Origin: Leucobacter sp. PH1c
Lineage (GTDB): Bacteria > Actinomycetota > Actinomycetes > Actinomycetales > Microbacteriaceae
DNA: 64,000 nt
Direction: 5' to 3'
NCBI RefSeq assembly: GCF_000633415.1
Contig: NZ_AYMV01000021.1
Span: 1-64,000 of the forward strand
Made by a program: the position numbers and the translations under genes. Position 1 is the stretch's first letter, and every line of letters starts with the position of its first letter. Under the pieces are notes generated by a model that searched no databases, was not told the origin of the DNA, and was given only the letters and a program-made list of their open reading frames with translations. Of the stretch, positions 15,130 through 24,036 are shown in pieces.

Positions 15130-15189
15130 GGAGAAATCGCGAATATCGGAGGGAGTCCCAGGATTCCCTCCGATATTTGCGATTTCTCC
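15130..15189. repeat. Dispersed palindromic element, copy B
   Basis: The 25-nt arms 15130-15154 and 15165-15189 pair at 24 of 25 positions around a 10-nt loop. The outer GGAGAAATC/GATTTCTCC is shared with the other copies. The inner stem (GCGAATATCGGAGGGA) differs from copy A yet pairs with its partner, so structure is kept while sequence changes. It lies between the permease terminator hairpin and the dadA-like gene. Confidence 0.85.
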
Positions 15190-15286
15190 GAGAAAGCGGA
15201 GCGCGGCGCGGGAAGCTGTGTGTAGCCTTTGAGGTCCTCGCGGGCGCGGCTATCCTGAGCCCAAGCGAACGAAGGAGTTCATCAGC

Positions 15287-16609
15287 ATGCCTCAGCGTCA
15301 GCGCGTCGTCATCGTCGGCGGCGGTCTCATCGGTCTCTGCTCCGCGCTCACGCTCAGCGCCGCCGGTCACCGGGTGACGATCATTGAGCGCGAACACCTC
15401 GGCGCGGGAGCCGCCACCGGCAACGCCGGCGAGCTCACGCCTCAGCAGGTCGCCCCGCTCGCCTCGCCGAACACGGTGCGGGACATCTTCGCGGGCCTGT
15501 TCACGCGCTCCTCCTACCTGTCGATCGCGTTCTCGCAGCTGCCGCGCCTCGCGGGGTTCGGGATCGGGTTCCTCCGGGCGGCAGGGGGTGCACGGGCGGC
15601 GCGCGGAGAGGCAGCGCTCGCGCAGTTCGCGGGTGAACTGCTGCCCGCACTCCACCGCTTCGCTGCGGTCGGCGCCGACATCTCGGGCGGCGGATCCGGC
15701 TACCTCATGACCTGCTCGGACGAGAACGAGCTCGCCGCCGCGCACCGCCGCTACACGGAACGCGCGGCGCGCGGCTGGGGGGAGGCGCCCGAGCCCGTGC
15801 TCCGGGGAGACGCGCTCCACGCGCAGGAGCCGAGCCTCGACCCGCGGGTCTCCGGCGGTTTCCTGCTCCCCGGCGAGTTCTCGCTCGACCCCGTGACGTT
15901 CGTCGCGAGCCTGGTCGGGCTGGTCGAGGCGGCCGGGGTCGAGGTGCGCACGGGGCTCACCGCCCGCCGGCTCGGCGCGGGCGCGAGCGTCGTCTGCACC
16001 GAGACGGGCGGGGCCGCCGACGGCGCCGCCACTCATGGCGCCGCCACTCACGGGGCCGCCGATGGCGCCGAGACCACGATCTCGGGCGACCGCGTCGTCA
16101 TCGCCGCCGGCGCCTGGACCACCCCGATCCTGCGCCGCTCCGGGATCCGCTCCGCGCCCGTCGTCTCGGGCAAGGGGTACAGCTACACGGTGCCGGTCGA
16201 GCGGATGCCGCGTACGCTCATCCACTCGATGGATCGCCACTGCGTGGTCATCCCGATGCACGATCGCCTGCGCATCGTGGGGATGATGGAGTTCGACGGC
16301 CGCCCCGAGCAGCCGAACCGCGACCGCTTCGATGTGCTCACCCGCGCCGCGAGCGGGCTCCTCGCCGGAGCCGACTGGGCCGGCCGCACCGACGAGTGGG
16401 TGGGCGCGCGCCCCATGACCGCCGACGGCCTGCCGCTCCTCGGCCCCGTCGAGGGGCGGCCCGAGGTCATCGTGGCAGCGGGGCACAACATGCACGGGCT
16501 CTCGCTCGGCCCGATTACGGGCGAGGTGGTCGCGCAGCTCGTGGCGGGGGAGCGGCCCGCGCTCGGCGGCCGGACGCTCGACCTCGCCCCCTTCGCGGTG
16601 CGCCGCTGA
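15287..16609 (+). CDS. FAD-dependent D-amino-acid dehydrogenase-like oxidoreductase
   Basis: A 440-aa DAO-superfamily flavoprotein. The N-terminal FAD motif is VVIVGGGLIGLCSALTLSAAG, and a DadA-like GNAGELTPQQVAPL follows. The C-terminus has AAGHNMHGLSLGPITGEVVAQL, the usual final FAD contact. It probably oxidises an amine or D-amino acid, passing electrons to the chain. An odd low-complexity insert (GAADGAATHGAATHG, about residues 243-260) is encoded by short tandem DNA repeats and probably forms a surface loop. The start is supported by AAGGAG, and a TATCCT box at 15251 is a candidate -10. It ends the block inserted between argS and lysA. Confidence 0.8.
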   Translation: MPQRQRVVIVGGGLIGLCSALTLSAAGHRVTIIEREHLGAGAATGNAGELTPQQVAPLASPNTVRDIFAGLFTRSSYLSIAFSQLPRLAGFGIGFLRAAGGARAARGEAALAQFAGELLPALHRFAAVGADISGGGSGYLMTCSDENELAAAHRRYTERAARGWGEAPEPVLRGDALHAQEPSLDPRVSGGFLLPGEFSLDPVTFVASLVGLVEAAGVEVRTGLTARRLGAGASVVCTETGGAADGAATHGAATHGAADGAETTISGDRVVIAAGAWTTPILRRSGIRSAPVVSGKGYSYTVPVERMPRTLIHSMDRHCVVIPMHDRLRIVGMMEFDGRPEQPNRDRFDVLTRAASGLLAGADWAGRTDEWVGARPMTADGLPLLGPVEGRPEVIVAAGHNMHGLSLGPITGEVVAQLVAGERPALGGRTLDLAPFAVRR

Positions 16610-16783
16610 CGGACGGCCGTAACACTCCCGTTTCCGCATGTGCGGCACGCTAAGCTAAACGGGTCCGTTCTGAGCTCCGGCTCCGTTCGCACGGCTTCAG
16701 GGGCCAATCCGGGTCCGCTCGCCACTGGTCGCCCGTTGCGGCCCGCGAGCGTCGACGACACGATTCACACCCAGGAGCACACC

Positions 16784-18232
16784 ATGACCCAGGCGACCCG
16801 CACGGACACGCCCAACGCGATCGACCCCCGCGTCTTCCCGCCGACCGCGCGCCGCGGCCGCAGCTGCGGCGAACTCAAGCTGGGCGGCATCCGCGCGACC
16901 GAGCTGACCGCCGAGTTCGGCTCCCCGCTCTACGTCGTCGACGAGGACGCTGCGCGCGCCCGCGCCGTCGAGGTGCGCAGCGCGCTCCAGACCGAGGCCG
17001 AGCGCGTGGGCACTACCGCGACGGTCTACTACGCGACGAAGGCGTTCCTCTGCGTCGAGGTCGCCCGGTGGATGGCCGAGGAGGGCCTCGCGATCGATGT
17101 GGCCAGCGGGGGAGAGCTCGCGGTTGCGCTCGCCGCAGGCGTCGATCCCGCGCGGATCGGGTTCCACGGCAACAATAAGTCCGAGCGGGAGATCGAGCGC
17201 GCGGTCGCCGCCGGCGTCGGCACGATCATCCTCGACAGCGAGTTCGAGACCGAGCGGGTCGCCCGCGCGGCCGCGCGCGCCGGGGTGCGCCAGCGCGTGC
17301 GCCTCCGCGTGAACAGCGGCGTCCACGCCTCGACCCACGATTTCCTCGCGACCTCGCACGAGGATCAGAAGTTCGGCCAGCCGCTCAGCGAGGCCCCGCG
17401 CCTGCTGCGCGACATCCTCCGCTTCGACACGCTCGACTTCGTCGGGCTCCACTGCCACATCGGCTCGCAGATCTTCGCGACCGACGGCTTCCGCGAGTCC
17501 GCGCGGCGCCTGCTCGGCGCATACCCCGAGCTCGCCGTGATCGCGGGCCGGCCGATCCCCGAACTCAACCTCGGTGGCGGCTTCGGCATCGCCTACACGA
17601 GCGCGGCCGCCGACGAGGCCCCCGACGTGGCCGACGTGGCCCGGGAGCTCGCGGACATCGTCGCGGAGACCGCGCGCGAGTGCGACGTGCCCCTGCCGCA
17701 CCTCGCCTTCGAGCCCGGCCGCTCGATCATCGGCCAGTCGGGCGTGACGCTCTACACGGTCGGCACGACGAAGGCCGTGCAGCTCGCGGGCAGCGACGCC
17801 GCAGCCGATCCCGCCGATCTCGGCTACGCCGAGCGCCTCTACGTGAGCGTCGACGGCGGCATGAGCGACAACGCGCGCCCGGCGCTGTACGGAGCCGACT
17901 ACCAGGTGCGCATCGCGAACCGCGAGAGCGACGCGGATCCCGCGCTCGTGCGCGTGGTGGGGAAGCACTGCGAGTCCGGCGACATCGTCGTGCAGCGCGA
18001 CGTGCTCCCCGGCGACGTGCAGCCCGGCGACACCCTCGCCGTCGCCGCGACGGGCGCCTACTGCTGGTCGCTCTCGAGCAACTACAACTACGTCCCCCGC
18101 CCGCCGGTCGTCGCGCTGCAGGGCGGCTCCGCCCGCCTCATCGTGCGCGGCGAGACCGAGGACGAGCTGCTCGCCATGAGCGTGAGCCGCACCACGAACG
18201 ACACCCCCCGATCGAACGGAGCAACCAAGTGA
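16784..18232 (+). CDS. lysA: Diaminopimelate decarboxylase
   Basis: A 482-aa PLP enzyme making L-lysine from meso-diaminopimelate. The PLP lysine lies in VYYATKAFLC (about residue 86). HCHIGSQIF, ELNLGGGFGIAY and FEPGRSIIG are the expected fold-type III motifs, and CESGDIV near the C-terminus holds the catalytic cysteine. The start at ATG 16784 is chosen for CAGGAG 7 nt upstream. TAAGCT at 16651-16656 is a candidate -10, giving a leader of roughly 120 nt. It is translationally coupled to hom by a GTGA overlap. Confidence 0.95.
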   Translation: MTQATRTDTPNAIDPRVFPPTARRGRSCGELKLGGIRATELTAEFGSPLYVVDEDAARARAVEVRSALQTEAERVGTTATVYYATKAFLCVEVARWMAEEGLAIDVASGGELAVALAAGVDPARIGFHGNNKSEREIERAVAAGVGTIILDSEFETERVARAAARAGVRQRVRLRVNSGVHASTHDFLATSHEDQKFGQPLSEAPRLLRDILRFDTLDFVGLHCHIGSQIFATDGFRESARRLLGAYPELAVIAGRPIPELNLGGGFGIAYTSAAADEAPDVADVARELADIVAETARECDVPLPHLAFEPGRSIIGQSGVTLYTVGTTKAVQLAGSDAAADPADLGYAERLYVSVDGGMSDNARPALYGADYQVRIANRESDADPALVRVVGKHCESGDIVVQRDVLPGDVQPGDTLAVAATGAYCWSLSSNYNYVPRPPVVALQGGSARLIVRGETEDELLAMSVSRTTNDTPRSNGATK

Positions 18233-19539
18233 ACGGATACCGTGACCTGCGCGTCGCGCTGCTGGGCTGCGGCTCAGTCGGCGCCCAGACGGCCCGCCTG
18301 ATCCTCGAGCACGGCGATGAGCTGGCTGCGCGGATCGGCGCGCGACTGACGCTCGCCGGGATCGCCGTCCGCGACGTGAACGCCCGGCGCGACGTCGAGC
18401 TGCCCCAGGAGCTCTTCACCACCGACGCCGAGCGCCTGGTGCAGGGCGCCGACATCGTGATCGAGCTGATGGGCGGGATCGAGCCCGCGAAGACGCTCAT
18501 CATGCAGGCGCTGCAGGGCGGCGCCGATGTCGTCACCGCGAACAAGGCGCTCATCGCGGCCCACGGCCGCGAGCTCTCCGACGCCGCCGAGCAGGTCGGC
18601 GCGCAGCTCTCGTACGAGGCGGCCGTGGCCGCGGCGATCCCGATCCTCCGCCCGCTCCGCGAGAGCCTCGCGGGCGATCACATCACGCGCGTGCTCGGCA
18701 TCGTGAACGGCTCGACGAACTACATTCTCGACCGCATGGACCGCTTCGGCGACAGCTCGGAGGACGCGATGCGCGTTGCGAGCGAGCTCGGCTACCTCGA
18801 GGCGGATCCCACGCTCGATGTCGAGGGCTACGACGCCGCGCAGAAGGCGACGATCCTCGCGAGCATCGCCTTCCACACCGAGGTCCCCGTCGAGTCGGTG
18901 CACCGCGAGGGCATTGCGAACATCACGCTCGCGCAGATCGAGGCCGCGAAACACGCGGGCTACGTCATCAAACTGCTCGCCATCGCGGAGCGGATCACGG
19001 CGAGCGACGGCGTCGACGGCGTCTCGGCGCGCGTCTACCCGGCGCTCATCCGCCGCGACCACCCGCTCGCCGCGGTGCACGGCGGCAAGAACGCCGTCTT
19101 CGTCGAGGCTGAGGCCGCGGGCGAGCTCATGTTCTACGGCGCGGGCGCCGGTGGCGCGGAGACCGCGTCGGCCGTGCTCGGCGATCTCGTCTCGGCCGCG
19201 CGCCGGCACGTCGTCGGCGGCCCCGGCATCCCGGGCTCGCTCCACGCGGAGCTGCCGCTCCTCCCCGTCGGCGAGGTGCGCACCGCCTACCAGGTCATGC
19301 TCGAGGTCCGCGACCAGCCCGGCGTGCTCGCCGGCATCGCGGGGATCCTCGCGCAGCACGGCGTCTCCGCGGCGAGCGTCGAGCAGACCGGCGTCGAGGG
19401 CCAGGACGACCGCGCCGCGCTCGTCATCGGCACCCACGTCGCGCGCGAGGCCGATCTCGCCGCCATGGTCGAGGCGCTCCGCGGCTCCGACATGGTGCTC
19501 GACGTCACGAGCGTGCTGCGTCTGGAGGGTAACGCATGA
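18229..19539 (+). CDS. hom: Homoserine dehydrogenase
   Basis: A 436-aa NAD(P)-dependent enzyme reducing aspartate semialdehyde to homoserine, the branch to threonine and methionine. The N-terminal Rossmann motif is ALLGCGSVGAQ, the catalytic region is GGADVVTANKALIA and NGSTNYILDRM, and a C-terminal ACT domain (YQVMLEVRDQPGVLAGIAGIL) should confer threonine feedback. The GTG start at 18229 overlaps the lysA stop and has GGAG 7 nt upstream. It overlaps thrB by ATGA. thrC, which usually lies between hom and thrB in relatives such as mycobacteria, is absent. Confidence 0.95.
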   Translation: MNGYRDLRVALLGCGSVGAQTARLILEHGDELAARIGARLTLAGIAVRDVNARRDVELPQELFTTDAERLVQGADIVIELMGGIEPAKTLIMQALQGGADVVTANKALIAAHGRELSDAAEQVGAQLSYEAAVAAAIPILRPLRESLAGDHITRVLGIVNGSTNYILDRMDRFGDSSEDAMRVASELGYLEADPTLDVEGYDAAQKATILASIAFHTEVPVESVHREGIANITLAQIEAAKHAGYVIKLLAIAERITASDGVDGVSARVYPALIRRDHPLAAVHGGKNAVFVEAEAAGELMFYGAGAGGAETASAVLGDLVSAARRHVVGGPGIPGSLHAELPLLPVGEVRTAYQVMLEVRDQPGVLAGIAGILAQHGVSAASVEQTGVEGQDDRAALVIGTHVAREADLAAMVEALRGSDMVLDVTSVLRLEGNA

Positions 19540-20471
19540 GCGGCGCAGCGCAGCGCGCCGTCCGCGTCCGCGTCCCCGCGACGAGCGCCAACCTCGGCCC
19601 CGGCTTCGACACGCTCGGGATCGCGCTCGCCTACGGTGACGAGCTGACCGCCGTCACCCGCAGCGCCCCCGGCGCTCTCGTGCACGTCACGGGCGTCGGC
19701 GAGGGCGAGGTGCCCACCGACGAGACGAACCTCGTGGTCCGCTCCGCGGCGCACGTCTTCGAGCGGCTCGGGCGCCCGATGCCCGGTCTCGAGCTGACCG
19801 CCCACAACCGCATCCCGCACGGCCGCGGCATGGGATCCTCCGGCTCCGCGATCGTCGCGGGCGTGATGATCGCCGCGGGCCTCCTCGCGAGCGACCCCGA
19901 GGCGCCGATCGACCTCTCCGAGGAGCAGCTGCTCGCCTTCGCGACCGAGCTCGAGGGACACCCGGACAACGTGGCTCCCGCGCTCTTCGGCGGCCTCACG
20001 ATCGCGTGGTCTACCGAGCACGGCCCCAAGTTCAAGCGCCTCATGGTGCACCGCGGGGTCGCCCCGCTCGTGCTCGTGCCGAGCTTCACGATGTCGACGG
20101 AGCTTGCCCGCAGCCTGCAGCCGAAGCAGGTGCCGCACGAGGACGCCGTGTTCAACGTGTCCCGCTCGGCACTCCTCATCGCGGCGCTCACGCAGAGCCC
20201 CGAGCTGCTCATGGAGGCAACGCAGGACCGCCTCCACCAGGACTACCGCGGCGAGGCGATGCCCGCGACGCGCGACCTGATCCGCGAGCTGCGCGAGGCG
20301 GGATTCCCCGCGGTCGTCTCCGGGGCGGGGCCCTCGATCCTCGTGCTCGCGGGCGGCCCGGCCGAGCGTCTCGCCGCGGCGGATCTCGTCGAGCAGCGGC
20401 ACCCGGATTGGCGCGTGCTGCTCCTGGCAGTCGACACGAAGGGTGCTACAGTGGAGTCGATCCCCGCGTAG
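19536..20471 (+). CDS. thrB: Homoserine kinase
   Basis: A 311-aa GHMP-superfamily kinase phosphorylating homoserine for threonine synthesis. The substrate-side motif VRVPATSANLGPGFDTLGIAL opens the protein, the ATP loop is PHGRGMGSSGSAIVAG (about residues 89-104), and the third GHMP motif is VVSGAGPSILVL. Length is normal. Start and hom stop overlap by four bases, so lysA-hom-thrB is one coupled unit. The partner threonine synthase must be encoded elsewhere. Confidence 0.95.
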   Translation: MSGAAQRAVRVRVPATSANLGPGFDTLGIALAYGDELTAVTRSAPGALVHVTGVGEGEVPTDETNLVVRSAAHVFERLGRPMPGLELTAHNRIPHGRGMGSSGSAIVAGVMIAAGLLASDPEAPIDLSEEQLLAFATELEGHPDNVAPALFGGLTIAWSTEHGPKFKRLMVHRGVAPLVLVPSFTMSTELARSLQPKQVPHEDAVFNVSRSALLIAALTQSPELLMEATQDRLHQDYRGEAMPATRDLIRELREAGFPAVVSGAGPSILVLAGGPAERLAAADLVEQRHPDWRVLLLAVDTKGATVESIPA

Positions 20472-20699
20472 CCGCGCTCTCCATTGCGAGCGGTTCGGCT
20501 GCCCGGGACCGAGTCGATTTCGGCGCCGGTTCAGCAGCTTGAACCGGTCGCTGGTGAGCGGCTCTGGTCGCGGTGGTGGATCGTTTTCCTCACCGAGACG
20601 CGCATGTCCGGTGATCCCGACGCACCTCATGGTGCACCACCGCGGGGGAGCGGGCCGCAGCGCTCGCGCACACCCCACGGCGTTCCGAAAGGAAGAAAC

Positions 20700-22634
20700 G
20701 TGGAATCCAACGTAGAAGACCAGAACACCGCTCCCGCAGCAGAGGAGACCGCGGCGCCGCGTCGCCGTGCTTCGCGTCGCGTGAGCGCGGCTGCAGGCGC
20801 GACGAGCGAGGCCGCGGTTACCGTGACGAGCGAGCCCGTAGCGGCCGCCGAGCCCGCGGCTCCGGCTGCCGAGGCCGCCGCCGAGGCTCCCGCTGCGGAG
20901 GCTCCGGCTGCTGAGGCCGCGCCGAAGAAGCGCGCGACGCGCAGCCGCAAGAAGGTGGAGGAGGCTCCGGCCGAGGCCGCTGCTGAGGCTCCCGCGGCTG
21001 ACGCCGCTGAGGCGCCCGCCGCCGATGCTGCCGCTGCTGAGGCCGCTGCTGAGGCTCCGGCTGCTGAGGCCGCGCCGAAGAAGCGCGCGACGCGCAGCCG
21101 CAAGAAGGTGGAGGAGGCTCCGGCCGAGGCCGCTGCTGAGGCTCCCGCGGCTGACGCCGCTGAGGCGCCCGCCGCCGAGGCCGCTCCCGCCGCCGAGACC
21201 GCTCCCGCCGCCGAGGCCGCTCCGGCTGAGGCCGCGGACGCCGAGAAGCCGAGCCGCAACCGCCGCGGCCGCGGCCGCGGCCAGAAGAACGACGCCGAGA
21301 CCGCCGAGAACGGTGCGGGCGAGACCGCGACCGAGGGCGACGACGCCGCCAAGGGCCGCGGGCAGAACCAGGCTCAGCAGCAGAACGGCGAGCGCGGCGG
21401 ACAGGCCAAGAACGGCCCCGCCGAGCAGGGCACCCGCTCGAGCCGCACCCGCCAGCGCGACCGCAAGCGCCGTGGCGCGGGCGACGAGCTCGAGCTGGAG
21501 ATCACCGAGGACGACGTGCTGCTCCCCATCGCGGGCATCCTCGACGTGCTCGACAACTACGCCTTCGTGCGCACGAGCGGCTACCTCCCCGGCACGAGCG
21601 ACGTGTACGTTTCGCTCGGCCAGGTGAAGAAGTACAGCCTCCGCCGCGGTGACGCCGTCGTCGGTGCCATCCGCCAGCCCCGCGAGGGCGAGGGCGGCAG
21701 CCGCCAGAAGTACAACGCGATCGTGAAGATCGACTCGGTCAACGGCCGCTCGCTCGAGGAGAACGAGAAGCGCGTCGACGTTGCGGAGCTCACCCCCGTC
21801 TACGCCGCGCAGCGCCTCCGGCTCGAGCGCGCAGCCGACGCGCCGCTCGGCCGCTCGATCGACCTCGCCGCTCCGCTCGGCCTCGGCCAGCGCGCGCTCG
21901 TGGTGCTCCCGCCCCACGCCGACGGCACCGCGATCGTCACCGAGCTCGCCGCCTCCGTGAGCGCCACGTCGCCCGACGCGCACCTCATGGTCGTGCTCGC
22001 CGACGCGCACCCCGAGGACGTCACTCACCTCGAGCGCACCGTCCGCGGCGAGGTCGTCGCGGCGACGTTCGACCGCACCGCGGAGGATCAGGCGACGATC
22101 GCCGAGCTCGCGATCGAGCGTGCGAAGCGCATGCTCGAGCTCGGCCACGACGTGGTCGTCCTCCTCGACTCGCTGAACAGCTTCGCCCGTGCCTACGCGC
22201 AGGCCCAGCACACGCAGGCCCGCCCCGCGCACGACGAGCTCGACGAGTTCGCGCTCGGCCAGATCAAGAAGCTCCTCGCCGCCGCCCGCAACGTCGAGAA
22301 CGGTGGCTCGCTCACCCTCCTCGCCACGGTGCACCGCGGCACGAAGATCGCCGCCGACGAGACGCTGCTCCGCGAGGCGCGCCGCGTCGCCAACAGCGAG
22401 ATCCGGATCAAGAAGACCCGCGCCGGCCTCGCGCCCGCCGTCGACCTCGTCGACTCGCGCACGAGCCGCACGGCCGGGATCCTGAGCGAGGACGAGGCCC
22501 GTGTGCTCGAGGCGCTCCGCGCCGAGCTCCACGAGGACGACGACGCCGAGAAGAAGCTCGTCGCGCGCCTCCGCGAGACCGACTCCAACGCCGCGCTGCT
22601 CGCCGAGCTGCAGCGCACCGGGAAGCTCTCCTAG
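20700..22634 (+). CDS. rho: Transcription termination factor Rho
   Basis: A 644-aa hexameric RNA helicase that ends transcription. The C-terminal 400 residues are standard: RNA-binding domain (GILDVLDNYAFVRTSGYLPG), P-loop region (degenerate here, PLGLGQRALVVLPP), DEFALGQIKKLLAAARN and R-loop (LLATVHRGTKIAADE). The first 250 residues are an actinobacterial-type insert of Ala/Glu/Pro repeats with KKRATRSRKK blocks and RRGRGRGQ. The ATPase stretch reads LGQRALVV rather than the usual GKGQRGLIV, worth checking. The start is GTG 20700 after AAAGGAAG. A 228-nt leader with a CCGGTTCA/TGAACCGG stem (20526-20547) precedes it. Confidence 0.93.
   Translation: MESNVEDQNTAPAAEETAAPRRRASRRVSAAAGATSEAAVTVTSEPVAAAEPAAPAAEAAAEAPAAEAPAAEAAPKKRATRSRKKVEEAPAEAAAEAPAADAAEAPAADAAAAEAAAEAPAAEAAPKKRATRSRKKVEEAPAEAAAEAPAADAAEAPAAEAAPAAETAPAAEAAPAEAADAEKPSRNRRGRGRGQKNDAETAENGAGETATEGDDAAKGRGQNQAQQQNGERGGQAKNGPAEQGTRSSRTRQRDRKRRGAGDELELEITEDDVLLPIAGILDVLDNYAFVRTSGYLPGTSDVYVSLGQVKKYSLRRGDAVVGAIRQPREGEGGSRQKYNAIVKIDSVNGRSLEENEKRVDVAELTPVYAAQRLRLERAADAPLGRSIDLAAPLGLGQRALVVLPPHADGTAIVTELAASVSATSPDAHLMVVLADAHPEDVTHLERTVRGEVVAATFDRTAEDQATIAELAIERAKRMLELGHDVVVLLDSLNSFARAYAQAQHTQARPAHDELDEFALGQIKKLLAAARNVENGGSLTLLATVHRGTKIAADETLLREARRVANSEIRIKKTRAGLAPAVDLVDSRTSRTAGILSEDEARVLEALRAELHEDDDAEKKLVARLRETDSNAALLAELQRTGKLS
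20898..21178 (+). repeat. 128-bp exact direct repeat inside rho
   Basis: Bases 20898-21025 recur at 21051-21178 without a difference that I can find. Each copy encodes EAPAAEAAPKKRATRSRKK followed by an Ala/Glu-rich run, within the disordered N-terminal extension. The length is not a multiple of three but the 153-bp offset is, so the frame is kept. Exact identity suggests a recent duplication or recombination. Confidence 0.9.
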
Positions 22635-22693
22635 CGTCCCCGCGCGCACCGCGACCGATCACGGGTATCCGTCATCCTGCGCGCGCGGTGCTG

Positions 22694-22725
22694 GCCGTGG
22701 GGTCCACTCCGGTGGGCCCCACGGC
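22694..22725 (+). terminator. Hairpin between rho and prfA
   Basis: The 14-nt arms GCCGTGGGGTCCAC (22694-22707) and GTGGGCCCCACGGC (22712-22725) pair fully with one G-U around TCCG. There is no U-tract. Confidence 0.55.
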
Positions 22726-22781
22726 TCCGGTCGCTTGAGCGCCGGGCGCAGGATGCGTGAACGAACCACCCCGGAGGAAAC

Positions 22782-23855
22782 ATGTTCGAACAGGTGACGG
22801 GGCTCCTCGCGGAGCACGAACAGCTGCAGGAAGAGCTCGCCGATCCGGCGCTGCACGCCGACGCCGCGCGCGCCAAGAAGGTCAACCGGCGCTACGCCGA
22901 GCTCAGCAAGATCAAGGCCGCGCACGAGCACTGGGTGCAGCTCGGCGAGGATCTTGAGGCCGCGCGCGAGCTCGCGAAGGAAGACGAGGCGTTTGCCGAG
23001 GAGATCCCCGAGCTCGAGACGGGCCTCGCGGAGGCGCAGGAGAAGGTGCGCCGCCTCCTGATCCCGCGCGACCCCGATGACGCCCGCGACGTGATCCTCG
23101 AGATCAAGGGCGGCGAAGGCGGGGCCGAGTCTGCGCTGTTCGGCGCCGACCTGCTGCGCATGTACATGTACTACGCGGAGTCGAAGGGCTGGAAGACCGA
23201 GATCCTCGAGAAGGACGAGAGCGACCTCGGCGGCTACAAGAACGTGCAGGTCGCGATCAAGGCGAACCCGAGCGATCCCTCGCAGGGCGCCTGGGCGCAC
23301 CTCAAGTACGAGGGCGGCGTGCACCGCGTGCAGCGCGTCCCCGTGACCGAGTCGCAGGGCCGCATTCACACCTCGACGACGGGCGTGCTCGTCTACCCCG
23401 AGGTGGACGAGCCCGAAGAGGTCGAGATCCACCAGAACGACCTGAAGATCGACGTGTACCGCTCGTCGGGCCCCGGCGGGCAGTCCGTCAACACGACCGA
23501 CTCCGCCGTGCGCATCACGCACCTGCCGACCGGCATCGTCGTTGCCATGCAGAACGAGAAGAGCCAGCTGCAGAACCGTGAGGCCGGCATGCGCGTGCTC
23601 CGCGCCCGCATCCTCGCGCGCCAGCAGGAGGAGGCGGCAGCCGAGGCGAGCGCGCACCGCTCGAGCCAGATCCGCACCATGGACCGCTCGGAGCGCATCC
23701 GCACGTACAACTTCCCCGAGAACCGCATCGCGGATCACCGCACCGGGTTCAAGGCGTACAACCTCGACCAGGTGATGAACGGCGCGCTCGATGCCGTGAT
23801 CGAATCCTGCATCCGCATGGACGAGGAGTCGCGCCTGGCCGCACTCGGCCAGTAG
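22782..23855 (+). CDS. prfA: Peptide chain release factor 1
   Basis: A 357-aa class I release factor reading UAA and UAG. The GGQ motif sits in [20 protein letters not shown] (about residue 232); the upstream N-terminal coiled region and the C-terminal [16 protein letters not shown] are standard. The RF1 anticodon loop appears as [14 protein letters not shown], a PxT-like variant. GGAGG lies 6 nt before the ATG. rpmE is missing between rho and prfA, unlike mycobacteria. The enzyme that methylates this GGQ, PrmC, is encoded about 4 kb downstream instead of directly behind. Confidence 0.95.
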   Translation: MFEQVTGLLAEHEQLQEELADPALHADAARAKKVNRRYAELSKIKAAHEHWVQLGEDLEAARELAKEDEAFAEEIPELETGLAEAQEKVRRLLIPRDPDDARDVILEIKGGEGGAESALFGADLLRMYMYYAESKGWKTEILEKDESDLGGYKNVQVAIKANPSDPSQGAWAHLKYEGGVHRVQRVPVTESQGRIHTSTTGVLVYPEVDEPEEVEIHQNDLKIDVYRSSGPGGQSVNTTDSAVRITHLPTGIVVAMQNEKSQLQNREAGMRVLRARILARQQEEAAAEASAHRSSQIRTMDRSERIRTYNFPENRIADHRTGFKAYNLDQVMNGALDAVIESCIRMDEESRLAALGQ

Positions 23856-23907
23856 CGCCTCCGGCGGCCGCGCGGCTCGGGTTTCGCTTCGTCCGCTCGG
23901 TCTGTGT

Positions 23908-23946
23908 GCTTCGCCCGTCCGCGCGTTCTGCGCGGACGGGCGAAGC
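23908..23946 (+). terminator. Perfect 17-bp hairpin after prfA
   Basis: GCTTCGCCCGTCCGCGC and its exact reverse complement surround a GTTCT loop, 53 nt after the prfA stop. Only a short GT-rich stretch follows. Confidence 0.65.
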
Positions 23947-24024
23947 TGTGCGCGGACCCGATCCCGTGCAGTGGACCGGCCCGGTGCGCGCGAATTGGTC
24001 TGCTCGGAACGCCGTTCCCCGCGT

Positions 24025-24030
24025 TACGCT
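24025..24030 (+). promoter_or_regulatory. Leaderless -10 of the GNAT gene
   Basis: TACGCT stands 6 nt before the ATG with no ribosome site between them. Confidence 0.5.
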
Positions 24031-24036
24031 GATGCC

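Noticed and set aside
16640..16783. Extension of lysA upstream to 16640
   Set aside because: It covers the candidate -10 (16651-16656), and a clean AGGAG site stands 7 nt before ATG 16784.
19287..22649. 1120-codon open frame antisense to hom-thrB-rho
   Set aside because: It spans three unrelated genes and their gaps, and has a Gly/Ser/Leu-rich repetitive product created by the Ala/Glu repeats of rho read backwards.
23971..24036. Upstream extension of the GNAT gene to position 23971
   Set aside because: It would place the -10-like TACGCT inside the coding region and adds a stretch that does not look like a GNAT N-terminus.
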